Assembly: GCA_023078685.1 (NCBI GenBank)
Contig: JALGAS010000008.1
Coordinates: forward strand, 2,170,001-2,234,000
Direction: 5' to 3'
DNA length: 64,000 nucleotides
Source of the DNA: Neopestalotiopsis rosae
Lineage: Eukaryota > Ascomycota > Sordariomycetes > Amphisphaeriales > Sporocadaceae
Below, in pieces: positions 1 to 10,876 of the stretch. The first letter of the stretch is position 1. Each line of letters begins with the position of its first letter. The notes under the pieces were generated by a model that saw only the letters and a list, made by a program, of their open reading frames with translations, did not search any database and was not told where the DNA came from. The translations under genes and the position numbers were made by a program.

Positions 1-2434
1 GTGGTGAGGATTTTTTCGTTCAGTGGTTTGAAGTCGTAGGAAAGGTCAGGAACGCTTTGCGTTCCAGGATAGCGAAATTATTTCTGTGGGTGGAACTTTT
101 TGCGGGGTTCAGATTGCAGCACTTCTGCGGACCGCTGCCAGCTGCCAGCTTTGAGTCACTGTGAGATTTGATGGCACTTGCAGTCGCGCAGAGGCGCATA
201 GCACGATTGGCCCCACTCTCCAACCTGATCATCTTCATTTTGGACATTTCAACTTGGCTCTGTCTTAGGCTTCGCGATCCTATCTGCCTATACACCGACC
301 CACTAAAGTATATTCTGACTCATTCGGCCAACATTGAAGTTCCTTTATTCACGATAGTGGCAATTCCAATCATGTACCTTATCGAAAGACTCACTCAAGG
401 GTCGTTCCAAGACATGCACCAGCTTCATCTCAAGCTGGCCACCATATGATCTCACCATCTTTCCTAGATCTCGAAGCAGCCGAAAAGACCATTGTGCAGC
501 TGCCAGTCAGTATAAGGACATGAGTATAACGCGCAAATCATCACCATTGAGAAAACAAGCTTCTTCTATGCACCCTGAATTGCCAGTAGCAGTCTCCAAG
601 TCTCCCACTGCGACCGTCTTCGAGCTTCACATTTGAAACGCACTTATCGCCATCTCGCTAGCCCCTCACTCAGGCCTTTTATACTGCGCCCAAGCCACGT
701 TTCGTGACTGATGTTTTTATGTCGCATCGCCAGCTCTTTGCGATGAACCAATCGCGACACATTTCTGAATCGGTAGTCGAGGCTCAATGACGAGTCCGCA
801 CGGGCATTCTCCGGCCACATATATTCTCGAGTCCTCCGTTACCCCAGACCCCACGAGAAGGATCACCAGTGTGAAACACGGTGTCTGCAGAGTGTCTGTC
901 AGTCACAACAAGCGCACCTGTGTCGGCGCATGCAGACCCGGGTCGGTGGCAGTCAATGGAGGGTGAGTCGACATCCAGTCACACCATCTTCAAGCAGATC
1001 TTGCTAGGCGATCCGCCGAGGCGAGCTTGTCATTCTTGCATTTCATGCCTGGTTGAGCCCTACTTCTACTTGGATGGAGTGACATCTCCGAACAAGGCGC
1101 CATCCATTCGGGAAGCCGAGACTATAACAAAACCAATATGCGTCAAGTACGATGAGGAGCTGTCATTCACGTCATCATTGAATTATCCGCCCGCGATGTT
1201 TCGATGCCGGAGGTCTCTGGCAACTCTAGCTATAGTTTTGTGTCCTGGGGAGTTGCCTAGCTCATTCAAGTTGGCCTCTGGACCAACAGGACCCTGTTTT
1301 GCTAATTCAAGTTTGGTTTCTTTTCGTCGTCCCTCTCGAAGTGGATAGTATCCACTAGGTGATAAATCATCTATCATATGCGGACATTTCTTCCGACTAA
1401 TCGACGTCGTATGGCAGTGGTTTCAAAGACCATAACAGAATACCATGTCACCTGAGATGCGCGCCCTGTTGAAGTGAGGGCGTCTCGCGGCCTGCAACCA
1501 CGGTATGTGGCTACGGCATGACATTTAGTATAGGTAGGGGTAGTCATAAGCTGACTTGTCAGAACAAATGTCCCGATTGGTAGACTGTGTGTGAACAAGA
1601 TGCCAGAATCATAGGGTATCGTTGGAAATGGGCACTCGAATCTTCTGTTCTGCCACTCGCAAGCGAGCTCAGGACACTTAGTTACCGTTGAGGCAACGCT
1701 CCACCCCCAGAAACCATAGTCTTGGCAAACCGACGAGCCGAAACGGGCACAGATGCCCGGCTCGTGCTTTGACGAGCTGTCAGGGTGGCCGGTCGTGCCG
1801 CAGCCGTTCGACTACCCTAGTCAAGGGTTCATGCTTGCATCTCTTCTTGTTTGACATATCACTTGGTTCTTGAAGAACAGACCTCAACGTGTGACACGCG
1901 CGCTAACTGGTCCGACATTAAGGTTCCGATACCATTGTTGGATAGTACCGCCGATGCTATGATCTGCGTCGAGCCCCACTATCAAAGAAGAGGGTGGCCC
2001 CGAACGAGAGAAAAGAAGCTATACCATCACATCTCTTGTCTTGCAATCTGGTGGTCCTAGGGTGAGCCATTGCCAAGGACTAGTGGAGAACTCGGATACG
2101 GATATACACGAACAAGTTCCAAGGCGAAGCACGCCACATGAAAAGCAAACGAACTTTTCGTCCGTTGTCAGTTCGGCGGCTTGTCAGTCATGCTTTATTG
2201 CCGGGTTCGAGAGTATACAAATGCCCGTGATTGCCACGATACCCTGACCTGACCACTCGTCAGAGTCTTGGACCGTGGCTTGAAAACCTTGCCAGGCCTC
2301 CCACTTTACAACTTGGTCTCTTATTTTTCTTCAATGGTACGAAGAAGTTGCTAGACTTCCATGTTAGAAGTCCCGAGACTCCTTTGAAAATATCGGCGTG
2401 GTTATTCATTAAATCCTCCTCAATGTCGTACTAA
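1..2434. other. Intergenic region upstream of the rhodopsin-domain gene
   Basis: No open frame here has family resemblance, splice structure or codon bias that would support a gene. The longest plus-strand frame (about 881-1348) reads as random sequence. The right end must hold the promoter of the gene starting at 2435. No repeat or transposon remnant was recognised. Confidence 0.5.
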
Positions 2435-4303
2435 ATGGGCACACGCGCGACCATGTCGACCAACATCTCTTCGTTTGCCCCGGCCAGCTGGCCTGAGCCA
2501 AATTACATTAATCCAGAGACGAGAGGTCCAGCGGCCAAGATCGTTGGCTGTATTCTGATTTCGCTCGCCAGCGTTGTCATCTTTCTTCGAATGTGGACAA
2601 GACAATTCATTTCGAAGAGCTTTGGCCTCGATGACATTCTAATTGTCTTTTCTTACGTAGGTTTTTGCAAGTTCTAGCGAGGGGAGAAAATACTCACACA
2701 ACGACAGATACCCGCCACAGTCTATGCTATCATCTCTTTGAGTAGTGAGGTCTTCCTCCAAGGAAATAGGCATATCTGGGATGTTGATCCTAGATTCTTT
2801 GGTCCGTCTTTCCAAACTAGGTAAGTGAGCTTGAGAACGCAGACCTAAACTTTCCAATTCCTGACTCGTAGCCAGCCTTGCCGAGCTGATTCTATTCGAT
2901 CTGGCCACCAATGCGACCAAGCTCTCTATGCTTGCTACAATCAGCCGTTTCACCACAAGTTCCGTCAGTAAGAAGAAGAATACGGTTGTCCTCATTATGG
3001 CCACTGTCATTAGTCTCGATGCCTTCATATTCTTGGTGGTGGTCATTTTTCAGTGCAGGTTCGTCAAAAGGGTCCAACGTTGTAGTCTTTCTTATACTCA
3101 CACGCTTTCGCAATTAGCCCAATCTATGCGTACTGGACGATCAGCTTGAAGTCCAAGAAATGTATCAATGAAGCAGCGCATTTGCTCGCCGCTGGGATCA
3201 TCAACACTGTGACAGAATTCATCGTTGTGTTTTTACCCATGAGAACAATTTTCCAACTGGAGCTCCCAAGAAAACAGCGAGCGATCGTCATTGGACTCTT
3301 TGCTACTGGTTTCCTGGCCTGCGCCGCAGGTGTCATCAGGATTTTCTTTACCTGGCTAACGACGACTGCCGCCGACCACGATACCGTGTGGAATGCGTGG
3401 GCCTTGCGGCTTGCGAGCGGTATCGAACTATATCTAGGAATCGTATGTCTATTAACTCACCATACTATCGCTATCTAGTGTCCATCTGAGCTAATCCTTG
3501 TTATCATCTAGATCTGTGCCTCAATACCTGCAATCAAGCCCTTCTTCGCCACATACCTCCCCAAGCTCATCGACGCCAATATTCGAACCTCCCGAGCCTC
3601 CAAGACATCGCTTTATCTGAACGAGCCCAAACTCCCCACGACGAACAAGAGCGAGTTTCTCGTCTCCAGTGCAAGGTCGCAGATATCCGTACACGGCCTC
3701 TTCTCGCCCAGTCGGCCGCTGCTGCTGTCGTCATCCGCGGCGCCCGAGCCCGCACGGCCCGCGCCCACCGCCCAGCAGCAGCGCCGGACCTCTCTGGGCA
3801 GTCCCGTCATGACCATGATGATGACCAACCCCCTCCTCCTCTCTCCCGTCGTGAGCCACAAGAAGTCGTCGAGCGCGGACCTAAACAAGCCGCTGCCGAC
3901 CATTGCCAGGCGCGCTTCGGCCTCGTCTCCCTCCTCTCCCGTCCAACAACAACAACAACTCCGAACACCACCGTTACCACCGCTACAACAATTACAACAA
4001 CAACAGTCACTCATAATAGGCCCTCCACCTCAAAGATCCTTCTTCGTGGACAACGACCGCGAAGAAGGAGACGAAGAGCAGGCGGACAGTACCAGCAGCA
4101 GGGGGCTCACGAGGCAATACTCGACACAAAGAAACGCCCGGAGATTCACCAACTCGTCGTCGGTCTCGGCGTCGACTGAGTCAGACAGCAACGCCGGCGG
4201 CGGCGGCGGCGGCGGCAGCGGCAGGGTGGACCCGCGCACGACGACCGTCTTCATCATGTATCAAGGGGACGAAAATCAAGTCTCTGGTCGAAGCTTCTTC
4301 TAA
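2435..4303 (+). CDS. PTH11-like / fungal rhodopsin-domain integral membrane protein
   Basis: Five exons are inferred: 2435-2656, 2708-2820, 2876-3058, 3118-3442 and 3512-4303. They give about 544 aa, and every junction keeps frame. The N-terminal 280 residues contain about seven hydrophobic segments with the fungal rhodopsin-domain hallmarks: FGLDDILIV after helix 1, GRHIWDV-like NRHIWDVDP in the first outer loop, and a KLSMLATISRF-type helix 3. Members of this family (the PTH11-like group) sit in the plasma membrane and some act as G-protein-coupled receptors in surface sensing; the ligand here is unknown. The C-terminal half is a cytosolic, low-complexity tail with glutamine runs (about 3944-4005) and a glycine run (about 4192-4223). 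An alternative start is Met7 at 2453. Family placement is firm; a receptor role is inferred. Confidence 0.85.
3944..4005 (+). repeat. CAA-rich trinucleotide tract (polyglutamine)
   Basis: Interrupted CAA repeats inside the last exon of the rhodopsin-domain gene encode two glutamine runs separated by a Pro/Leu-rich linker. Together with the GGC run at 4192-4223 they form a disordered cytosolic tail likely to vary in length between strains. Confidence 0.8.
4192..4223 (+). repeat. GGC trinucleotide tract (polyglycine)
   Basis: A run of GGC codons near the 3' end of the rhodopsin-domain gene encodes about nine glycines. It is in frame and is a likely length polymorphism. Confidence 0.85.
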
Positions 4304-5301
4304 AAACTTATCACCTCTCTCCCCCTCTCCCTCTCTCTTACTCTCTCTACTGATGAGGAAAATATTTCTTATGACCTGATCCTTTTTGCCCTGATGCGGT
4401 GTTTTGGCCTTCTTATTCTTTTGTCTGGTTCGCCAGCCACTATTTAAATGATCAGAGACATGAATCGGGCTTATACATAGACGGCCACTGAGCACAAAAC
4501 ATCTACCATAGTCATTAGTGGCGCTCGGCGTTGATTTTTTCCTTTTGTCCGAGATACCATTCCTTCATTCATTATTCTGAATCAATTTCAAAAGCAGGTC
4601 AAAGGTTGGGCACATAGGACGAGTCAAGTACGGAGAGTGTCGTTGTATTTGATCGAGATTAGAGCGACAGGACACATGTTAGTCAGAGTAATGAAGCAAG
4701 CATATCAAAAGTCAGGCATAGTAGTTTGGACCAGTGAAGTTTTTAAAATAACCAATCTCAAATTGCTAACAATCTCTAGCGGCCACAAAGGCCAAACAGG
4801 TATCAAAATCTGGTGAGCCCTGAGCTCTACATTCTGTGGCTGGGCTTTGTGCCTCTTGCCGGTATCAAACTGGAAATAAAAATAAAAATCCAAATCCAAA
4901 ACCAAAGTCAAAAGTCAATAATAGACAGGTATCTCGACGCTTTCAAAAACTCCCAATCACAAAAATGAGTAAGCAGTCGCGACTGCGACGTGCCCACTCC
5001 GGGTCCTCATGGTGCCCTCAAAATGAATAGATCCTTGGGAGCTCAACCATGTGATGGCAAGTAGACAATCCCGAGATGGGGTCTTACAAGCCACATGGAA
5101 TACGCTAGGACTGTTCTATCCATTTGGGTCCATTCTGGTAAGAATAGATCTCAGTCTCCCGGGCCATTTATGGACCATAGTCCGTAAGCTCCCAAGAGCT
5201 GGGGGGTGTTGGATGCCAGGTTTCCGAAGAAACCGACGTGCTGCTTCTGATGCATTCACAACAACTGGAAGTGATCCAGCTGTTGTGTTGCTGAACATCA
5301 T
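4304..5301. other. Convergent 3' intergenic region
   Basis: This lies between the tail-to-tail ends of the rhodopsin-domain gene and the Con7-like gene. It starts with a pyrimidine tract (CT-rich, 4313-4350) and holds an A/C-rich stretch at about 4871-4922 with short AAATCC/AAAGTC-like repeats. No gene was seen. Confidence 0.6.
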
Positions 5302-6990
5302 TTAGCCGCTGTGGTGGGTGTAGGAGCGTCGGTGGGGGTCACGGGACTTCTTGAGTCTCCTGGAGATCTTGTCCATGGCAGCAAAGTGCTCTTGGGCCTC
5401 GCCGGATTGCTCCAGGACCTCAAAGGCAACGGGGTTGTCGAAGCGCTGCAGGTAGGTTGTGATGGCATTGCGGTGGGACCACCACTGTTCCATGAGAGGG
5501 GCTTCTGCCCTGGCAGCAGCAGCAGCAGCCTCCTCGGCAGCAGAAGGCTTGGAGCTGGGCTTGCGGCTGTGCGAGGTCTCAGAGTCCTTGCTCTTGCGCT
5601 TGCGGCCCTTGACCGAAGCGGACTGAGATCCACGGCTGGAGTGTGATGCTGCCGACATGTTCAAGGAGGAGCCATTGTCGTTGTGAACACGTCTCATGTG
5701 GTCCCTGAGGTTCCAGTTGCGTGGGAAGCCGCAGCCAGGAACGGCACGGTCACATCCCTCGTAGCTGCAAAGGTAAGGCTTGTCGCCGTGGCCGTGCATG
5801 GCGTGGGCCTCACGCTCGTGTCGGAGCAGGCAGGCAGTGGAAGAGAATCTGGCATTCTCGCAGGAGTCAACCTTGCAGCGGTAGGGCTTCAGGTGGGAGT
5901 CGACAAATTTGCTTCACGATGTTAGAGACTTTGGGGGAGAGAGCGGATAAGATCTTGACATACTCATAGTTGCACTTGAGCTTCTCGGGCTTGTGGTTGC
6001 AGTTGTCACGTCCCTCCCATGGGCAGTGGAAGAGACCATCGGCCTGGGGCAGTGCGTTCTTGTAGAGGGGGTGGTCACGCGCAGTGGACTCGCCGTCGTT
6101 GCTAGATCGGCGGTTGAAGCCAGAGCCCATGACTGAGTTCTCAAGGAGTTCATTTCCGTAGAACTCCTCGGTGGCATTGAGACCAGTTCCGGGGTGGTGG
6201 CTCAGACTAATAGCTTGTTAGTCACGGGAGGTGCGCTTCACTGTCGAAGCATGGGGACTTACGTGGGAGATTGGGCAATTGCGTGAGAGGTGGTGCTGCC
6301 TTGGGAAGAAGACCCAATTGGTACGTGGCTCCATGCAGCCTCAGTAATGGCAGGGCTGGAAGTCCGGGAGCCGCCAATGGGGCTGAACGAATCACTCCAC
6401 GAGGCAGTAGGAGAGTTACCTGTGAGGCTTGGGTTGTAGTCCAAGCGCATCTGGGTCGGGTCCATGTGCTGCTGACCCATGCTTGTGGGAAGCATATCCG
6501 TAGTGTAGGAAAGTCCGTTGACCATACCAACACCCATGGGCAGGGTGGGGTAGAACATGGGCTGCGAAGAAACCGAGTGGGCATCGGTGTCATGCAAAAG
6601 GAAGTCTGCCTGAGCATTACCTGTCATGTCAAAGGTTGACATTTGCGATCCCTGTGAAACAGAGGATAGAATTCTTGGGCGGCTCTTCATCGAAGAAGCC
6701 TTGATGGTCCTGTTCTTGTGGCTGCTGCCATTCGAACTCTGAGAAGTCATCCGTCGCATGGGCTCTGCGATCATGGCTGGGGCATTCTCTGCGGACATCC
6801 ATTTTCCGGAAAAGTCATCCTCTGTGGGGTCCTGTCCCATGGCTCTGGGAGTAATGTGGCCAAAAGAAAAAGGAAACTCAGATTCTCCATGGAAGTTCTG
6901 TGTGCCTTCTGCAGTAGCATCCCATAGCGAACCGGTCAGGTCCGTAGGTACTGTTTGAGTATAGAAAGGTCCTGCGGATGTGTTCATCAT
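5302..6990 (-). CDS. con7: Con7-like C2H2 zinc-finger transcription factor
   Basis: Three coding exons on the minus strand (6990-6263, 6206-5964, 5911-5302) give 526 aa. The first two thirds are Ser/Thr/Pro-rich and disordered. The C-terminal third holds the fingers: a Cys-rich lead-in (FHCPWEG...CNHKPEKLKCNYD), then C336-x4-C341-x13-H355-x4-H360, then C372-x4-C377-x17-H395-x4-H400. A basic KGRKRKSK stretch and an Ala/Glu helix follow. The CNYDKFVDSHLKPYRCK junction, restored by removing the 52-nt intron 5912-5963, matches my memory of the Con7 family, which controls conidium and appressorium morphogenesis in Magnaporthe and Fusarium. I chose Met at 6990 because the sequence just upstream looks like an intron end (CACTAAC then CCCAG). 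The leader is described separately. The family call could be wrong at ortholog level. Confidence 0.8.
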
Positions 6991-8750
6991 GTTGTGAGAG
7001 TATGTGCTGTATTCACTGGGTTTGGTTAGTGTTCTGTTACCCACTGCCTCTAACCGAGGGTCTGTAATTTATGCTCCAAATGCAACAACGAAAAACAAAA
7101 TGAAAATCAGCATTGGCACAACTTTGCTCCTGTGGTATCGGTTAGTCTTTGTTTCAAGAATATGAGGGGCCTCCATGCACAAACCAAGCTTTTAACTGGT
7201 CAGATCTATGATCCAGTTTGATGAGGTGTCCATGAATGTCCAGGTGATCGGTCCAATGATTGAATGCCAGGTTGGTACTCCGGATCAAACATGAAGGAAA
7301 GAAAACAGCAAGAGATAAGAAATGTGGCTCCAGTGGCAAGGTCCGTCCTGTGGTTCTGTGATTCCCAAGTCCAATGGTCTTGAGGATAGGTTCTCTAATG
7401 CACAAAAAGAGAACATGTTAGTGGCCGAAGGCATACACACAATTGCAAGCAATGCGAATCGCTACAGCCGATTCTTGTGGCTCATACGTACAGTTCTCAT
7501 TGCGCTAATATCGCTTAACTCGTGTGATGACAAGTATAGCATGCGCTTCCAGGGAAGAGAAAGTCCAGGTTGAATCCATGTGAGATGCGTAACAGTTGCA
7601 GTAGGAAATGAGAGCGAATTGCGAGAATGCTAGCCTTGGAAAAATGTTGAAGAGATCCTTGAAAAAGAAAAACCGAGCCGTCCATTCCTTGGGAAAGTAG
7701 TTGGTCCATGGTGAAAGTGTATTGCTACGTGGCGACGAACAAAGCAAAATGGAAATCCAGCGAAACTGAAATAAGTGCGAAAGAAATCCTGGTGAGATCA
7801 AGACTGGTGCCTCGCCATGTATCCTGTAGTCCTTGGAGATGTCGAAAGTGGTCCATTTATTGTTGTCCATATAGTTGTCCTTTGGGTCTGATGAATCCAT
7901 GATATGAAACGGAAGGAAAAGTGTCCATTGTCCTTGGTATGTGTCGATTTACGAGTATCCATTGGTTCGAAAATCCATTTGGGTTGTACTGATGTCCATG
8001 GAAAGAATCTGTAGTCAAGTACGTATTTTCTGTACTTTTTTTGGGCGATACTCACCATCTGCTCATCGAACAGATGAGACAGGCGTCTCAATAAATTTCT
8101 CGTTTGTTGATCCAGCTCAGAGGACGGGATGTCAACTCTGGCGTAAAGTCCGGTTGTAGAGATGGTCCTGATTTGAGTGTCCACGGTAATCCTAAATTCC
8201 TGATATATGGATGTCCTCAAGTTGTTTGTTTCTCCTGGAAATGATGTCCTGGTTTGTCCTCATGAATAGCGGCCGAGCACTCGCTGGCTTGTCGAAAACA
8301 GAAAACAAGTGACAAAAGAGATATACATAATTGAGCAAACATGATTTGTAAAGCAAGAAATTCAAATGAACCTCCGGTGATGAATGGAAAATTAGTGTAA
8401 TATACCTCGCGGGAGTGTGGACGTTGTCCATGTCTAGAGAAGAGTTGTAGCTTGGAGCCACTGTAGCACTCATGAATCCTGGGGCAGCTATGGACACAGC
8501 TGTGGAAGCCTGTCCTCTTGATTGCAGTCCTTGGGGTTGTAGATAGTCCTTGTGGAATACTCTAAGAGACGATATTCTGTCTCGTGCAAGAGATGATCCT
8601 TGGGAAAGTTTGTTGATGGTGGTTGAAAGTTGTTGTTTCTTACTCTGTTGTGCGTGATCGACAGCAGAGATAATCCTGGGGATAAATGGGTTGCAGAAAG
8701 ACCAAGGCGGCAAGTTAGGGCTTGATGCTTTAAGAGATAAAGTGGCAATA
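6991..8750 (-). promoter_or_regulatory. Long, probably spliced 5' leader of the Con7-like gene
   Basis: Upstream of the coding start the minus strand carries several intron-like units: 8055-8009 (GTGAGT to CTACAG), 7491-7395 (GTACGT, branch CTAAC, ATTAG) and an acceptor at about 7016 (CACTAAC to CCCAG). No long conserved coding frame spans it. In the sense orientation the tetramer GGAC (GTCC on the plus strand) occurs about 25 times between 7195 and 8720, against about 3 in the opposite orientation, and GGAT is also common. Several upstream ATGs are present. This suggests a long untranslated leader with regulatory content. The transcription start near 8750 is a guess. Confidence 0.5.
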
Positions 8751-10876
8751 TGTGGGAAAAGGCGGAAGACGATTCGAGGGAACTGGGTCGTTGGGCAGAA
8801 ATGATCTGTTGGGTTGGGAGAAAAAAGAGGAAGAAGGGGGCATTGGGCTTCAGGCTGGGGACTGGGCGGGTTTTATCGTGATGGATGAGAAGGGAAGCGC
8901 GGGAAATGGACAGGGACCCAAGGGACCTTTTGCGAAGCTGAGCGATCGCCAGGGGCCCGTCCTGGTAGGCGCTAGCACCGCTACCTCAGCACACCCATGG
9001 CTACCACCCCGCTTTGGCTGCTTTGGGATGAAGCGATTCGCTGGACGTGGTCAATCTGCAGCCCGCTAACTGCCAACTTCTTCCATTGCTTCTTCCCTTT
9101 CAGCATGGGTGTCGGCTGCCGTGCGTGCCAAAAAACGCGCGCTTCCCTTTTCCAAAACCACTCAAGACCACCCAGGACCACCCAGGCTACCCTATGCACC
9201 CCCCGAATAGCGGCCGTCACATTGGTCGCAGCCTGTAGCAGACACTGCGCTGGCCCTCTGCTTCTGCACGTGCGATAGGCTGCGAGTCAAGCCGCCTGCT
9301 GCCATTGGAGTGCGACCTGGTCTCCGGGAGGGTCCTCGCGGTCGCCCGGTGGAGTGCCAGCGACGACGAGAGCCTATCAACCTCAACCAAGAGGTACATT
9401 TCCGCAATGTGATCACAAAAAGGTGATGAGGGATTATGGCTGCAGCAAGACAACGCAGCACTGCAGCACCAGCTCAGGAAAGGTGAAGCATATGACGACG
9501 CCCAGCACACCTTCCTGAACCTCTCACGACTCTAATCACCGATCTCCTCTCCAGTCTCCCCGCAGTTGCCCGTCGCGCCCGTGGTGCCCGTGGTGTAGGT
9601 CGTGCGCGAGAGCCGCCGGCAAAGTATCACTTCTTGCCAATTTCGTCCAATTGATGAGCTCGGGAAAGCTCAGAGCTCTGCGTGGACTGTGAGCTAGCTG
9701 TGAGACTTGGCTCTTGGCTTCGCCGAGCGACAGCCTCGTTCAGACGAAAGCCGGCTTACAGAGTGGGGAATTATGACCGACCAAACCGACCTCTCGCGAG
9801 ATGAGGATTGTCGATCAGCATGGATCGCACACCTTTTCCGACCGATACCAACCTCTTGGTGCATGAATTTTTCTGTCCTAGAGGATAGAGCCCTGTCGGT
9901 GAGCTGCGAATTACTGCCAACTTGAGCCAACATTCGCACAAGCCGATGACTTAGAAATGATCATAATCCCGTCAAAATTAACTCGGAATTTTTCACCGTC
10001 AATCCTCCTAAACTTGAATTCAAGTCATGCTTTTCACTAGATCACGAAACACCATCTACATTTGGAATGAATTTCACCGCTGCTTCGACTCATCGTCATC
10101 ACCCGTATGGAGCTCCGGTGATTATTCGAGTCCAGCTTACCAGGTGTCCTTTGCCGGCTGAAATAAGGAATCCCGCGCGCAAATGATCAATCATTTCAAC
10201 CAACTGGATGTCTGACCGGGATAACTGGCCAAGAAATGGCCAAGCTGAAGAAGGGGTGGTCCTCTCTATGGTCTATTGGATACAGACTTGTGAAAGTCCT
10301 ACATGCAGGTAATATACACAACGTATAGTATTGTTGGAGTGCTGTGCATTACAGCATCCTTTGCGAAGTGCATATGCTCCCCATATTGGCCAAGTAAACA
10401 AAATGGGCCCTTCCAGACCCTTCACAACTGCCAAGTATCACATACGCGACATCGCATCGATCGATTCAATGTTTCTCCGATGCAGTCTGATTCATTACTA
10501 CAACGAGCAGCAGAGCAAAAGAGGATATTTGACCAAGCCTGCTTACAGTTGGCAGGTATAATGGTGTCGGGACGTCCTTGGTTGACTTCTGCGCGTCGGC
10601 TACCACGATCTACCGAGTGCCAATGTGTAGACACGAGCGCTCTTGCAACTCCCGAGCGACGAGGCTGTCGACCTTGTCATATATGCACATGCAAGCACTC
10701 GTTGTCGTCTGCCAGTTTTACGCCCTGCTTCACTGTGCTTTCGTGCATGTTTATCAACACAATCTGCATTGCTGCCAAACGATGTGTGAACAGCACTTGG
10801 CGGATGAGAGGCTCGGCTCTTGGACACGAAACACTCTGCGCCAACTCACAGTTTGGTAATTTGAGGCTATACCATC
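8751..10876. other. Promoter of the Con7-like gene and intergenic DNA
   Basis: No supported gene. The left part is purine-rich and GC-rich (8750-8960) and probably promoter. The remainder, up to the 3' end of the Zn2Cys6 gene, shows only short random frames. Confidence 0.5.

Noticed and set aside
881..1348. 155-codon plus-strand frame
   Set aside because: No domain resemblance, random-looking composition and no supporting splice neighbours.
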